A stretch of 52,126 bases of DNA from Clostridia bacterium (lineage in GTDB: Bacteria > Bacillota > Clostridia > Oscillospirales > Butyricicoccaceae): positions 1 through 52,126 of the forward strand of contig JAFXDF010000024.1 in the NCBI GenBank assembly GCA_017521295.1, given 5' to 3'. The translations under genes and the position numbers were made by a program. Within the stretch, counting starts at the first letter, position 1; each line of letters begins with the position of its first letter. The notes under the pieces were generated by a model. The model saw only the letters and a list, made by a program, of their open reading frames with translations. It was not told the origin of the DNA and did no database searches. Shown piece by piece: positions 6,792 through 17,565 of the stretch.

Positions 6792-9113
6792 ATGTCCCAG
6801 ATCGACCGCAAAGCTGACCGTCATACCCGACGCCGCATCATGTTTATGATGGCGGTTTTTTGCGTCTTATGCGCGTCGGCCGTCATCGTCCGACTGGCCT
6901 TTCTGCAGATCGTAAACCAGGAATTTTACGAGCAAAAGGCCCTTTCCAGCCAGACCCGTGACATCACCATCTACCCCACCCGGGGCACCATTTACGACAC
7001 CAACGGAAAGCCCCTGGCCATCTCGGCCAGCACCGAGATGCTCATCGTGAACCCTCGGCAGATCACCCCCAAGGAAGCCTCGGAGCTGAGCGACCATGAA
7101 ATGCAGATGCTGGGCCTGACCAGCAAAAAACAAACCCTCACCGACACGCAGAAGGAGGCGGTAAAGGCTTATCGCCTGGATCTGCTGCAGGCAGAGCTGC
7201 CCGGCCTTCTGGAAGAGGTCACCGCCGAGGATGTGCTGACCAAGGCCCAGAAAAACAACGCCTACCAGGTGCTTATGCGGGGCATCGAAAAGGACAAAGC
7301 CGATGAGATCCGGCAGTTCATTTCGGACAATTCCCTGAAGGGCGCCTTGTACTTTACCGAAGACTCCACCCGGTACTACCCCTACGGCAGCTTTCTGGCC
7401 CATGTTCTGGGCTGCGTGGGCACCGACGAGCAGGGCCTCACCGGTCTGGAGAAGAAATATGACGACATCCTCACCGGCACCGCCGGACGGGCGGTGACCC
7501 TCACCGACGCCCGGGGCAACGCTCTCACCGAGGACTACGAGCTGTACTATCCTGCCGAAGAGGGCCAGTCTCTGGTGCTCACCATCGACGAGGTGCTGCA
7601 GCACTTCCTGGAGAAAAACCTGGAGATCGCCTATAACGACAACGACGTCCAGGGCTCGGCCATCGGCCTGGTGATGGACGTGAACGACGGCGGTATCCTG
7701 GCCATGGCCTCCTATCCCGATTTTGACCCCAACGAGCCCTTTGTCCTGACGGAAAAGGTGCAGGCCCAGATCGACGCCATCGCCGACGATGAAAAACGGG
7801 CTGCCGCCCGTTCCGAGGCGGTTTACGCCCAGTGGAGCAACAAGCCGGTGTCCTTCCTGTACTACCCCGGCTCCACCTTCAAGATCATCACCACCGCCGC
7901 CGCTCTGGAAGAGGGCCTGGTGAACAAAAACAGCCAGTTCTACTGCTCGGGCTCCCTGAAGGTGGACGGCTGGAGCAAGCCCATCAGCTGCTGGAAGCGC
8001 CAGGGCCACGGACAGCAGACGCTGGCTGAGGTGCTGCAGAATTCCTGCAACCCGGCTGTCATGAACATCGGTTTCAGCCTGGGACAGAAGACCTTCACCG
8101 AATATGTGGAAGCCTTTGGCCTGCGGGATAAGACCGGCGTGGAACTTACCGGCGAAGCCGTCGGTCTATATAACATGAAGTCCAACGTTGACCTTGCGGT
8201 TTACTCCTTCGGTCAGAACTTCTCGCTGACCCCTCTGCAGATGGTCACCGCCGTGTCCGCTGTGGCCAACGGCGGCACCTTGCTGGAGCCCCATATCGTC
8301 AAGGAAGTGCTCAACGCCGATGGCACGGTGGCCGAAAGCCATCAGCGCACCGAGGTACGGCAGGTCATTTCTGCCGAGACCTCCGAGCTGATGAAAGACA
8401 TGCTGGAGAGCGTGGTCAAGGTAGGTACCGGTAAGAACGCCTATATCGCAGGCTACCGGGTGGCCGGCAAGACCGGTACCACCGAAAAAATCGCCGAGCG
8501 CAACGAAACCGGCAAGGAAAACTATGTCACCTCCTTCGTGGCCTTTGCCCCTGCCGACAACCCCCAGATCGCCGTGCTGATCCTGCTGGACACCCCCACC
8601 GTGGGCAACATTTCGGGCGGTATCAACACCGCTCCCGTGGTGCGCCGGTTCCTGGAGGAGGCCCTGCCCTATCTGGACATCGACCCCATCTACAGCGAGG
8701 AAGAACAGAACGCCAAGAACGTGATCATGCCCGACCTCACCGGCATGAGCTTCAGCGAGGCCGAGGCTGCGCTGAAGAAGCTGGGCCTCACCTGTATGAG
8801 CCAGGGCAGCGACGCCAAGGTCACCGACCAGGTGCCCGCCGCCAACGCCACCGTTTCGGGCAACACCAAGGCGGTGCTCTATCTGGGCGGCACCAAGCCC
8901 GACAAGCAGATCACCGTTCCCGATCTGACAAAGCATTCGCTGAGCCAGGCCAAGACCACCCTGCAGAACCTGGGCCTGTATATCCGGGTAGCCGGCGGCG
9001 TGTCCGAGGGCACCCAGACGGTCACCAAACAGGACGTGGCGGCACAGACCCAGGTGCCCTACGGCACGGTGATCACGGTGGAGACCACCGACACCTCTCA
9101 GCAATCTCACTGA
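6792..9113 (+). CDS. Septal class B penicillin-binding protein with two PASTA domains (FtsI/SpoVD family)
   Basis: A 773-aa transpeptidase anchored by one N-terminal transmembrane helix (around residues 17-38). The dimerisation domain follows (TIYPTRGTIYDTNGKPLA). The transpeptidase motifs are STFK (Ser361, Lys364), SCN (418-420) and KTGT (560-563). Two PASTA domains close the protein, starting near VIMPDLTGMS and ITVPDLTKHS. The ATG at 6792 is chosen over an upstream in-frame start at 6702 because AAAAAGGAGC lies directly before it. Class B PBPs with C-terminal PASTA domains in this cluster are either the vegetative PBP2B/PBP2x or the sporulation enzyme SpoVD; sequence alone does not decide. 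The 121-bp gap before it has an imperfect inverted repeat but no gene. Confidence 0.93.
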   Translation: MSQIDRKADRHTRRRIMFMMAVFCVLCASAVIVRLAFLQIVNQEFYEQKALSSQTRDITIYPTRGTIYDTNGKPLAISASTEMLIVNPRQITPKEASELSDHEMQMLGLTSKKQTLTDTQKEAVKAYRLDLLQAELPGLLEEVTAEDVLTKAQKNNAYQVLMRGIEKDKADEIRQFISDNSLKGALYFTEDSTRYYPYGSFLAHVLGCVGTDEQGLTGLEKKYDDILTGTAGRAVTLTDARGNALTEDYELYYPAEEGQSLVLTIDEVLQHFLEKNLEIAYNDNDVQGSAIGLVMDVNDGGILAMASYPDFDPNEPFVLTEKVQAQIDAIADDEKRAAARSEAVYAQWSNKPVSFLYYPGSTFKIITTAAALEEGLVNKNSQFYCSGSLKVDGWSKPISCWKRQGHGQQTLAEVLQNSCNPAVMNIGFSLGQKTFTEYVEAFGLRDKTGVELTGEAVGLYNMKSNVDLAVYSFGQNFSLTPLQMVTAVSAVANGGTLLEPHIVKEVLNADGTVAESHQRTEVRQVISAETSELMKDMLESVVKVGTGKNAYIAGYRVAGKTGTTEKIAERNETGKENYVTSFVAFAPADNPQIAVLILLDTPTVGNISGGINTAPVVRRFLEEALPYLDIDPIYSEEEQNAKNVIMPDLTGMSFSEAEAALKKLGLTCMSQGSDAKVTDQVPAANATVSGNTKAVLYLGGTKPDKQITVPDLTKHSLSQAKTTLQNLGLYIRVAGGVSEGTQTVTKQDVAAQTQVPYGTVITVETTDTSQQSH

Positions 9114-9148
9114 CGACCATTCGCCCTTTTCTCTGGAAAGGAGTACCT

Positions 9149-10594
9149 ATGAAACTGAAGGAACTGCTGCGGGAGATCGTTCCCACGCGCCTGCTGGGCT
9201 CTGCCGAGCAGGCGATCACCGGGATCTGCTATGATTCCCGAAAGGTCACGCCCGGCAGTCTGTTCGTGGCCATCAAGGGCTTCCAAAGCGACGGCCACGC
9301 CTATATCGGAAAGGCCCTGGAACTGGGCGCCTGCGCCCTGCTGGTGCAGGATGTGCCCGAAAGCCTGCCCGAAACCGTTGCCTGTATCCAGGTGCCCGAC
9401 ACCCGCAAGGCTCTGGCACAGGTGGCCGCCGTCTGGTATGGACACCCCGAGCGGGAGCTGAAGCTCATCGGCCTCACCGGCACCAACGGCAAAACCACCG
9501 TCACCCATCTGATCCGCCACATGCTGGAGCAAACCGGCGAAAAATGCGGTCTGATCGGCACCAACGGCGTGTTTTTTGGAGAGGTGGCCCGGGAATCGGC
9601 CCGTACCACCCCCGAATCCCTGGAGCTGTACGGCATCCTTCGGGAAATGGCCGACGCCGGCATGATCTGCTGCGCCATGGAGGTCTCCTCCCATAGTCTG
9701 GTGCTGGACCGGGTGCTGGGCCTGCCCTTTGCCGCGGCCGCCTTTACCAATCTGACCCAGGACCACCTGGATTTCCATGGGGACATGGAGCAGTATTATC
9801 TGGCCAAAAAGCGGCTCTTTGACCGCTGCGATACCGCCGTCATCAACACCGACGACAGCTGGGGCGCCCGACTGGCCGGAGAGATCACTGGCAAGACCAT
9901 CACCCTGTCGGCCCGGACGGTGGAAGCCGAACTGGTAGCCAAAAACGTCCGCCTGCTGCCCGACGGCGTCCAGGCGGTGGTGGTGCGGGACTGCGACATC
10001 GCCCGCATGAGCCTGGCAATTCCCGGAATGTTCTCGGTGTACAACGGCCTTACCGCCGTGGGCTGCTGCCTGGCCCTGGGGATGTCTCTAGAGCAGGCCT
10101 GTGAGGCGCTGGCTTCGGCTTCCGGCATCAAGGGCCGGGCCGAGATCGTGCCCACCGGACGGGACTTCACCGTGATGATCGACTATTCCCACACCCCCGA
10201 CAGTATGGAAAACATCCTGCGCACCGTCCGGGGCTATGCCAAGGGCCGGGTCATCGGCCTGTTCGGCGCCGGCGGCGACCGGGATAAGGAAAAGCGCCCC
10301 ATCATGGGCCGCATCGCCCAGGAGGGCTGCGATCTGGCCATCGTCACCTCCGACAATCCCCGGAGCGAGGAGCCCGAGGCCATCATCAACGACATTCTGG
10401 CCGGCATGGACAGCAAAGCCCGGCCCAAGGTCATCCCCGACCGCAGGGAGGCCATTGCCTGGGCAGTGAAGAACGCCCGCAAGGATGACATCATCGTCCT
10501 CATGGGCAAGGGCCAGGAGACCTATCAGGAGATCCGCGGCGTCAAGCACCATCTGGACGAACGGGAAGAGGTCGCCCGGGCGCTGGCCGAATAA
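9149..10594 (+). CDS. murE: UDP-N-acetylmuramoyl-L-alanyl-D-glutamate--2,6-diaminopimelate ligase
   Basis: A 481-aa Mur ligase adding the third stem-peptide residue in the cytoplasm. The ATP-binding P-loop GTNGKTT lies at residues 111-117, EVSSHSL and the NLTQDHLDFHGDM block follow, and the C-terminal specificity loop reads DNPRSEEP. DNPR is the established marker for meso-diaminopimelate rather than lysine specificity, so the wall should be of the m-DAP type. GAAAGGAG precedes the ATG. The gene follows the PBP by 35 bp and is followed directly by mraY; the usual murF is absent. Confidence 0.97.
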   Translation: MKLKELLREIVPTRLLGSAEQAITGICYDSRKVTPGSLFVAIKGFQSDGHAYIGKALELGACALLVQDVPESLPETVACIQVPDTRKALAQVAAVWYGHPERELKLIGLTGTNGKTTVTHLIRHMLEQTGEKCGLIGTNGVFFGEVARESARTTPESLELYGILREMADAGMICCAMEVSSHSLVLDRVLGLPFAAAAFTNLTQDHLDFHGDMEQYYLAKKRLFDRCDTAVINTDDSWGARLAGEITGKTITLSARTVEAELVAKNVRLLPDGVQAVVVRDCDIARMSLAIPGMFSVYNGLTAVGCCLALGMSLEQACEALASASGIKGRAEIVPTGRDFTVMIDYSHTPDSMENILRTVRGYAKGRVIGLFGAGGDRDKEKRPIMGRIAQEGCDLAIVTSDNPRSEEPEAIINDILAGMDSKARPKVIPDRREAIAWAVKNARKDDIIVLMGKGQETYQEIRGVKHHLDEREEVARALAE

Positions 10595-10631
10595 CCTGCA
10601 GAATCGACGTACAAAAGACAGGAGCATTTTT

Positions 10632-11606
10632 ATGAAGAATCTGATCTATATCCTGCAGACGGCAGGCATTGCCTTTGTGCTGGCCGTGCTGCTGGCACCC
10701 GTGATCATCAAAAAGCTGCGGGAACTGAAGTTTGGCCAGAAGATCCTGGAGGACGGCCCCACCTGGCACAAGAGCAAGCAGAACACCCCCACCATGGGCG
10801 GCGTGATCTTTATGATCGCCATGACGGTGGCGGTGCTCACCACCCTGCCCGCCATGGCGGCAAGCCACGACTGGCGGCCTCTGGTGATGCTGGGGCTGAG
10901 CCTGGTGTTCGGCTTCATCGGCATGGTGGACGACTGGACCAAGATCAAGAAAAAGCACAACAAGGGCCTCACCGCCCTGCAGAAGCTGCTTTTGCAGATC
11001 GCCGCCGCCGTTCTGTTCCTGGTGGTCATGCGGGTGGGTGGCTACCTCAGCGCCGACCTGTACATCCCCTTTGTGGGCGCCACCCTGCGGCTGCCCTGGT
11101 TGGTCTATCTGCTGTTCAGCGTGGCGGTCATCGTGGGCGCCGACAACGCCGTCAACCTCACCGACGGTATCGACGGCCTGTGCGCTTCGGTCACCGGCGT
11201 GATCGCCATCTTCTTCTCGCTGGTTTTCCTCCGGGACGGCAACGGCGCTGCCACCTTTGCCCTGGCTCTGGCCGGCGGCCTGGTGGGATTCTTCCTGTTC
11301 AACAAAAACCCCGCCCGGGTCTTTATGGGCGACACCGGCTCCCTCTTCCTGGGTGGCGCCGTGTGCGCCATGGCCTTTGCCTATGATATGCCGCTGATCC
11401 TGGTGCCCATCGGCCTGGTTTACATCATCGAGACCCTGTCCGTCATCATTCAGGTGGGCTATTTCAAGCTCACCCATGGCAAGCGCTTCTTCAAAATGGC
11501 CCCCTATCATCATCATCTGGAAATGAGCGGCTGGAGCGAGTGGAAGATCGTCATCGTGGCCTCCGCCCTCACCGCTGTCCTCTGTCTGCTGTCCCTGCTG
11601 GCATAA
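10632..11606 (+). CDS. mraY: Phospho-N-acetylmuramoyl-pentapeptide-transferase
   Basis: A 324-aa polytopic membrane enzyme that makes lipid I from UDP-MurNAc-pentapeptide and undecaprenyl phosphate. Signatures: EDGPTWHKSKQNTPTMGG near the N-terminus, GMVDDWTKI (catalytic aspartates), NAVNLTDGIDGL, GDTGSLFLGG and the histidine cluster PYHHHLEMSGWSE near the C-terminus. About ten hydrophobic helices are visible. The upstream open frame to 10485 overlaps murE and is spurious; ACAGGAGC before the ATG at 10632 fixes the start. Confidence 0.97.
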   Translation: MKNLIYILQTAGIAFVLAVLLAPVIIKKLRELKFGQKILEDGPTWHKSKQNTPTMGGVIFMIAMTVAVLTTLPAMAASHDWRPLVMLGLSLVFGFIGMVDDWTKIKKKHNKGLTALQKLLLQIAAAVLFLVVMRVGGYLSADLYIPFVGATLRLPWLVYLLFSVAVIVGADNAVNLTDGIDGLCASVTGVIAIFFSLVFLRDGNGAATFALALAGGLVGFFLFNKNPARVFMGDTGSLFLGGAVCAMAFAYDMPLILVPIGLVYIIETLSVIIQVGYFKLTHGKRFFKMAPYHHHLEMSGWSEWKIVIVASALTAVLCLLSLLA

Positions 11607-11638
11607 ATCGAAAGGAGCTGTTTCCCATCGCCTCCAAT

Positions 11639-12844
11639 ATGGCCCACAAGAAAAAAACGCCGGATCCCATTCCCATGCCCCAAAACCGCCCCCAGCGAGT
11701 GGAGCGGAGCGAGCCTGTGGAACGCTGCGGCCATATCGACCAGCCCCTGCTGCTGCTGACCATGCTGCTGTTGTGTATGGGCCTCATCTGCCTGTTCTCG
11801 GCCAGCTATGCCAACGCTTACGCATACCAGGGCGGCAACTCCACCTACTTCATTTTCCGCCAGGGCATTTTTGCCGCTGCCGGTGTGGTGGTGATGCTGG
11901 TGCTGTCCAAGATGGACTATCACAAGCTGCATTATTGGGCCATTCCGGCCCTGCTGATCGCCATGCTGGTGATGGCCACCATCAAGATCCCCGGCCTGAA
12001 AAACTATTGGGTCACTATCAACAAGGCCACCCGATGGATCCAGATTCCCGGTTTGGGTACCTTCCAGCCTTCGGAGCTGGCAAAGGTGGCCGTCATCCTC
12101 AGCTTTTCCAGCCTGGCCGCCATCTTCGGTAAAAAGAAGATGCACACCCTGCGGTGGGGCATTCTGCCTTTTATGTTCATCATCGGTATCTTTGCCGTGG
12201 AAATGCTGTGGGAAAAGCACCTGTCGGGCACCTTGATCATCGCCGCCATCGGCATGGTCATCATCTACTTCGCCGGGGCCAACCTGTTCTGGTTCGGCCT
12301 GGGCGGTATCGGCGTGGCAGCGGCCGGCATCTGGTATGTGCGCACACAGGAATACGCCATGACCCGTATCAAGGTGTGGCTGGATCCCTTTATTGATCCC
12401 ATGGGCGCAGGCTACCAGGGCGTGCAGAGCCAGCTTGCCATCGGCAGCGGCGGCCTGTTTGGCCTGGGCCTGGGCCAGAGCCGGCAGAAGCATCTGTACC
12501 TCCCAGAGCCGGCCAACGATGTTATTTTCGCCGTTTGGTGCGAAGAGTTGGGCTTTGTGGGCGCTGTGGTCCTGGTGGCGGTGTTCGCTCTGCTGATCTG
12601 GCGTGGCTACCACATCGCGCTGAACGCCTCTGACCGGTTCGGCACCCTGCTTGCGGCAGGCATCACCACCCAGATCGCCGTGCAGACCTTTTTGAACCTG
12701 GGCGTCACCACCGGCCTTTTGCCGGTCACCGGCGCGTCGCTGCCCTTCTTCAGTTACGGCGGCACGGCGCTGCTGATCCAGCTGGCCGAAATGGGTATTC
12801 TGCTGGCCATCTCCCGGGATATGCCGGCACCCAGAGAAGGATAA
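11639..12844 (+). CDS. ftsW: Septal peptidoglycan polymerase FtsW (SEDS family)
   Basis: About 401 aa with an N-terminal cytoplasmic tail and roughly ten transmembrane helices. SEDS motifs are present: QPSELAK (as FQPSELAKVA), EKHLSGTLI and PFFSYGGTALLIQL. FtsW polymerises glycan strands at the septum together with the class B PBP. The start is awkward: the good ribosome site AAAGGAG (11611-11617) is 21 bases from the ATG at 11639, but nine bases from an in-frame ATC at 11627. Either the spacing is unusually long or a rare ATC start is used. The frame itself is beyond doubt. Confidence 0.93.
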   Translation: MAHKKKTPDPIPMPQNRPQRVERSEPVERCGHIDQPLLLLTMLLLCMGLICLFSASYANAYAYQGGNSTYFIFRQGIFAAAGVVVMLVLSKMDYHKLHYWAIPALLIAMLVMATIKIPGLKNYWVTINKATRWIQIPGLGTFQPSELAKVAVILSFSSLAAIFGKKKMHTLRWGILPFMFIIGIFAVEMLWEKHLSGTLIIAAIGMVIIYFAGANLFWFGLGGIGVAAAGIWYVRTQEYAMTRIKVWLDPFIDPMGAGYQGVQSQLAIGSGGLFGLGLGQSRQKHLYLPEPANDVIFAVWCEELGFVGAVVLVAVFALLIWRGYHIALNASDRFGTLLAAGITTQIAVQTFLNLGVTTGLLPVTGASLPFFSYGGTALLIQLAEMGILLAISRDMPAPREG

Positions 12845-12854
12845 CCGCGTTTGC

Positions 12855-13022
12855 GGGACGATGTGGGCATCGTCCCCTACAGGATGGTTTTTGAACGTGA
12901 TCTATGTGATCATGGTCAAAAACACCGTAACCCGTCCGATTCTTCGCAAAGAATCGGGCGAAACCGGCCCGCAGGCCGGGACCTATTGTCGGCAAGAACC
13001 CAGCGAAGCGGTTCTTGCGACA
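12855..13022. repeat. Cluster of four hairpins between ftsW and murG (REP-like intergenic repeat)
   Basis: A 200-bp non-coding gap in an otherwise tight operon holds four inverted repeats in a row: GGGACGAT/ATCGTCCC (12855-12876), CCGATTCTT/AAGAATCGG (12936-12957), CCGGCC/GGCCGG (12964-12979) and GCAAGAACC/GGTTCTTGC (12992-13018), the last extended by TGTCG/CGACA. The first, followed by CCTACA, resembles dispersed palindromes that I associate with many clostridial genomes. None has a U-run, so they are not intrinsic terminators for the rightward operon. The small open frames here look accidental. Confidence 0.7.
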
Positions 13023-13044
13023 GCGTAAGAAAGAAGGAACGTTT

Positions 13045-14148
13045 ATGAAGATCGTCTTTGCGGGCGGCGGAACGGCGGGCCATGTGAACCCCGCCCTGGC
13101 CGTTGCCGGATATATCTGCAAAAAAGAGCCCGGCAGCCAGGTGTGGCTGTCCGGCGGTAAAGGCAACATCGAGGAAAAACTGGCCGCTAAGGCCGGCTAT
13201 CCCATTTACACCTTCCCACTGAAGGGCCTGTCCCGGGCCAAGAGTCTGGCCGGCATCAAACAGACCCTCCAGGCCTTGCTGGACATGCAGAAGGCCACCG
13301 GCCAGTGCAAAAAGATCCTGCAGGACATCAAGCCTGACGTGGTCATGGGCACCGGCGGCTACGCCAGCTTTCCCATGGTGCGGGCGGCGGCCCAGCTGGG
13401 TATCAAGACGGCCGTTCTGGAGGTCAATGCCACCCCCGGTATCGCCACCAAACAGCTGGCCAAAAAGGTGGACTGCACCATGCTGTCCTTTGCCGAGACC
13501 GAACAGCTGGTGCCCGGCGCCAAGCGCTATGAGCTCACCGGCAGCCCCGTGCGGGAGGAGATCCTCCACTGCCGGGAGAAGGAGCACGCCCCGCTGTTTG
13601 ACAACGACAAGCCTACCCTGGTGTGCTTCTGGGGCAGCGTCGGCGCCAAATATATGAACGAAAAAATGGTGGAAGTGGCACAAATGGTGGCGGACAAGCA
13701 GCAGTTCAACCTGCTGCAGGTCAGCGGCGCCTCCCATTACGGCTGGATGAAGGATGCCCTCACCAAAGCGGGCATCGTGTCTGACAAGGGCAACTTCCGC
13801 CTTACCGACTATATTTACGATATGGACCGGGTGCTGGCCAAGGCTGACCTGGTGCTGTGCCGGGCGGGCGGAACCCTCTCCGAGCTGTGTGCCGCCGGGA
13901 CCCCTGCCATCGTGGTGCCCTCTCCCTATGCGGCCGAAAACCACCAGGAGAAGAATGCCCGCATTCTGGAGGCCGCCGGCGCCGTCAAGGTGCTCACCGA
14001 AAAGGAAAGCACGCCTCAGTCCATTTACGACACCGCCTGGAGCCTTTTGCAGGCTCCCGACACCCTGGCCGAAATGGGCAGAAACGCCCGGGCCAAGGCT
14101 CAGCCCGACGTGCTGGAGCATATTTACCAGACCCTTAAGAACCTGTAA
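13045..14148 (+). CDS. murG: UDP-N-acetylglucosamine--N-acetylmuramyl-(pentapeptide) pyrophosphoryl-undecaprenol GlcNAc transferase
   Basis: A 367-aa GT28 glycosyltransferase that converts lipid I to lipid II on the inner membrane face. The N-terminal glycine loop is GGGTAGHVNPALA (residues 7-19), MGTGGYASFP follows, and the C-terminal UDP-GlcNAc site is CRAGGTLSELCAAGTPAIVVPSPYA with ENHQEKNA. The ATG at 13045 (MKIVFAGGG) has AAGAAGGAACG upstream; the open frame starting at 13015 has no support. It is separated from ftsW by the hairpin cluster and followed by murA after 40 bp. Confidence 0.97.
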   Translation: MKIVFAGGGTAGHVNPALAVAGYICKKEPGSQVWLSGGKGNIEEKLAAKAGYPIYTFPLKGLSRAKSLAGIKQTLQALLDMQKATGQCKKILQDIKPDVVMGTGGYASFPMVRAAAQLGIKTAVLEVNATPGIATKQLAKKVDCTMLSFAETEQLVPGAKRYELTGSPVREEILHCREKEHAPLFDNDKPTLVCFWGSVGAKYMNEKMVEVAQMVADKQQFNLLQVSGASHYGWMKDALTKAGIVSDKGNFRLTDYIYDMDRVLAKADLVLCRAGGTLSELCAAGTPAIVVPSPYAAENHQEKNARILEAAGAVKVLTEKESTPQSIYDTAWSLLQAPDTLAEMGRNARAKAQPDVLEHIYQTLKNL

Positions 14149-14188
14149 GCAAAAAACTGCATAAGATGGCTCGAAAGGAGTCATTCTT

Positions 14189-15442
14189 ATGAGTCACTAT
14201 GTGGTGCGGGGCGGGCAGGCCCTGCGGGGGACCATCCCCATCAGCGGCGCGAAAAACAGCGTCCTGCCCATTCTGGCGGCGACCCTGCTCAACGGGGGCC
14301 GCAATGTGTTACATAATTGCCCCGACCTGCGGGACGTGCGCTGGGCCATGGCCATTCTGGAACATCTGGGATGCAAGGTCAGCAGGGAAGGGGACACCGT
14401 CACGGTGGATTCCACCGTGGTGGACCGGTGGGACGTTCCCCATGAGCTGATGCGGGAGATGCGCTCGTCGGTGATTTTTCTGGGGCCCATTCTGGCCCGC
14501 TGCGGCCGGGCAAGGCTGAGCCTCCCCGGCGGCTGCGACATCGGCCAGCGGCCCATCGACCTGCATCTGTCGGCGCTGCGTCGACTGGGGGCCGATATCC
14601 GGCAGCAGGGGGGCGACATTTTCTGTGAGGCCCGAGATCTGCAGGGGCGGGATATCATCCTCAGCTTTCCCAGTGTGGGCGCCACCGAAAACGCCATGCT
14701 TACCGCCGTGGCCTGCGGCGGCGCCACCCGGGTGATCAATGCCGCCCGGGAGCCCGAGATCGCCGATCTGCAGGAGTTTTTGCGCAAGGCCGGGGCAAGC
14801 GTTTCCGGCGGCGGCGAAAGCGTCATCACCGTTTCCGGCGAGATGCCCCGGCGGGATGTGGAGCATACCATTTTGCCCGACCGGATCGAAACGGCCACCT
14901 TCCTGTGCGCGGCTGCGGCCTGCGGCGGAGAGGTGACCCTTACGGGGACCGAGCCGGAACATGTGGGCACGGTGATCCAATGCCTCCGGGAGGCCGGCTG
15001 CGCCATTGGCTGCGCCGGGCGGACCATCACCATCCAGGCAGAGGGCCGCCTGACGGCCATGCCCACCGTGCGCACCATGCCCTATCCGGGCTTTCCCACC
15101 GATGCCCAGGCACCGCTGATGGCGGCGGCCTGCACCGGGGCGGGCAACACGTTATTCATTGAAACCATATTCGAGAACCGCTTCCGTCATGCAAACGAGC
15201 TGGCCCGTATGGGGGCCGATATCCGCATCAGCGGACGCACCGCTTTGGTGTGCGGCGGAACCCTCCACGGCGCCCGGGTGCGCAGCTGCGATCTCCGGGG
15301 CGGAGCCGCTCTGGTGGTGGCTGCCCTGGCCGCTCAGGGCGAAAGCATTGTGGAGGATATTTTTCACATCGACCGGGGCTATGAGCGCCTGGCGGAAAAG
15401 ATCACTGCCCTTGGCGGCAATATCCAACGGATCGGGACGTAG
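14189..15442 (+). CDS. murA: UDP-N-acetylglucosamine 1-carboxyvinyltransferase
   Basis: A 417-aa EPSP-synthase-fold enzyme for the first committed step of peptidoglycan synthesis. SGAKNSVLPILAA at the N-terminus is the UDP-GlcNAc loop. The catalytic cysteine is kept in LPGGCDIGQRP (Cys116), which in this family is also the site alkylated by fosfomycin. GFPTDAQAPLMA and the ENRFRH block are present. AAAGGAG precedes the ATG. Its stop codon is TAG, showing that amber is a normal stop here. MurA within the dcw cluster, in the place where murB or murC often sits, is a lineage-specific arrangement. Confidence 0.96.
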   Translation: MSHYVVRGGQALRGTIPISGAKNSVLPILAATLLNGGRNVLHNCPDLRDVRWAMAILEHLGCKVSREGDTVTVDSTVVDRWDVPHELMREMRSSVIFLGPILARCGRARLSLPGGCDIGQRPIDLHLSALRRLGADIRQQGGDIFCEARDLQGRDIILSFPSVGATENAMLTAVACGGATRVINAAREPEIADLQEFLRKAGASVSGGGESVITVSGEMPRRDVEHTILPDRIETATFLCAAAACGGEVTLTGTEPEHVGTVIQCLREAGCAIGCAGRTITIQAEGRLTAMPTVRTMPYPGFPTDAQAPLMAAACTGAGNTLFIETIFENRFRHANELARMGADIRISGRTALVCGGTLHGARVRSCDLRGGAALVVAALAAQGESIVEDIFHIDRGYERLAEKITALGGNIQRIGT

Positions 15443-15455
15443 AAAGGAACACCTT

Positions 15456-16286
15456 ATGGCACAGCGAAAAGGACAATCCAAACAGCGCCGGCGGCGTCGG
15501 CGCGCACGGCGGGACGGTACCCCTACCGTCCTGGTGCTGCTGTGCCTGATTTTGACGGTCGTGGCCATGATTTTGGCGGCCACCATCTTCTTCAAGATCG
15601 AGACCATCACCCTCACCGGCAGTACCCGGTACAGCCAGCAGCACGTGGCAGAGGCCTCCGGACTGAAGGCCGGCGACAACCTGGTGCTCTTTGACAAAAT
15701 CTCGGTGAAAGAGGGTATTTACGAGGCCTGTCCCTATCTGGACACCGTGCAGATCCGCCGCCGCTATCCCAGCGGTATCGAGATCATCGTCACCGAGTGT
15801 GAACCGGTGGCCATCATCCAGGATGAAAAGGCCGAGGTCCCCGATCCGGAGGATGAGACCAAGACCATCACCATCGGCAACACCGGCTGCTGGCTCATGG
15901 ACCGAAACGGCAAATTGCTGGAAAATATTCCTTACTCCCAGCATTCGGAATTAACACGGATCTATGGCGTGACCCTGGTGAAACCCGAAATCGGGAAATC
16001 TGCTGAAATTTTGCAGGAAGATACGAAAAAACCCTTGTTTTTGTTATTGAATACTGCGGAAGATGATGGTATACTACAAGATATAGGTGGAATGGATTTT
16101 TCCGAGCCCTACGCCATCCGGTTCAATTATCTGGGCCGGTTTGTGGTAAAGTTGGGTTCCACCGAAGATCTGGACGTAAAAATGCGCTATCTGCATCTGA
16201 TCGTTGAGGAAAAACTTGGCAGCAACGCTGCCGGTACGCTGGACCTTTCGGATGTGCAGACGGCTCGATTCATACCGAATGACTGA
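15456..16286 (+). CDS. ftsQ: Cell division protein FtsQ/DivIB
   Basis: A 276-aa bitopic protein: a strongly basic cytoplasmic N-terminus (RRRRRRARR), one transmembrane helix (around residues 23-48), then a POTRA domain ([19 protein letters not shown]...) and a beta domain. It scaffolds FtsL/FtsB-type proteins in the divisome. The ATG at 15456 follows GAAAGGAAC and gives the family topology; a longer open frame back to 15159 overlaps murA and is rejected. Its 3' third is noticeably more AT-rich than its neighbours. Confidence 0.9.
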   Translation: MAQRKGQSKQRRRRRRARRDGTPTVLVLLCLILTVVAMILAATIFFKIETITLTGSTRYSQQHVAEASGLKAGDNLVLFDKISVKEGIYEACPYLDTVQIRRRYPSGIEIIVTECEPVAIIQDEKAEVPDPEDETKTITIGNTGCWLMDRNGKLLENIPYSQHSELTRIYGVTLVKPEIGKSAEILQEDTKKPLFLLLNTAEDDGILQDIGGMDFSEPYAIRFNYLGRFVVKLGSTEDLDVKMRYLHLIVEEKLGSNAAGTLDLSDVQTARFIPND

Positions 16287-16315
16287 CAGAAGTTTACATA
16301 ATTGGAGGATACATC

Positions 16316-17524
<1,209 letters not shown>

Positions 17525-17536
17525 CCAAACAAACAG

Positions 17537-17565
17537 AAAAGCCACCCGTTCGGGTGGCTTTTTTT
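17537..17565 (+). terminator. Terminator of the dcw operon
   Basis: AAAAGCCACCCG and CGGGTGGCTTTTTTT form a 12-bp stem with a short loop followed by a T-run. It closes the rightward dcw operon and overlaps the stop codon of the convergent GNAT gene. Confidence 0.9.

Noticed and set aside
12851..13048. A 65-codon frame in the ftsW-murG gap
   Set aside because: It spans all four hairpins, lacks a ribosome site at its start, and has no recognisable sequence.
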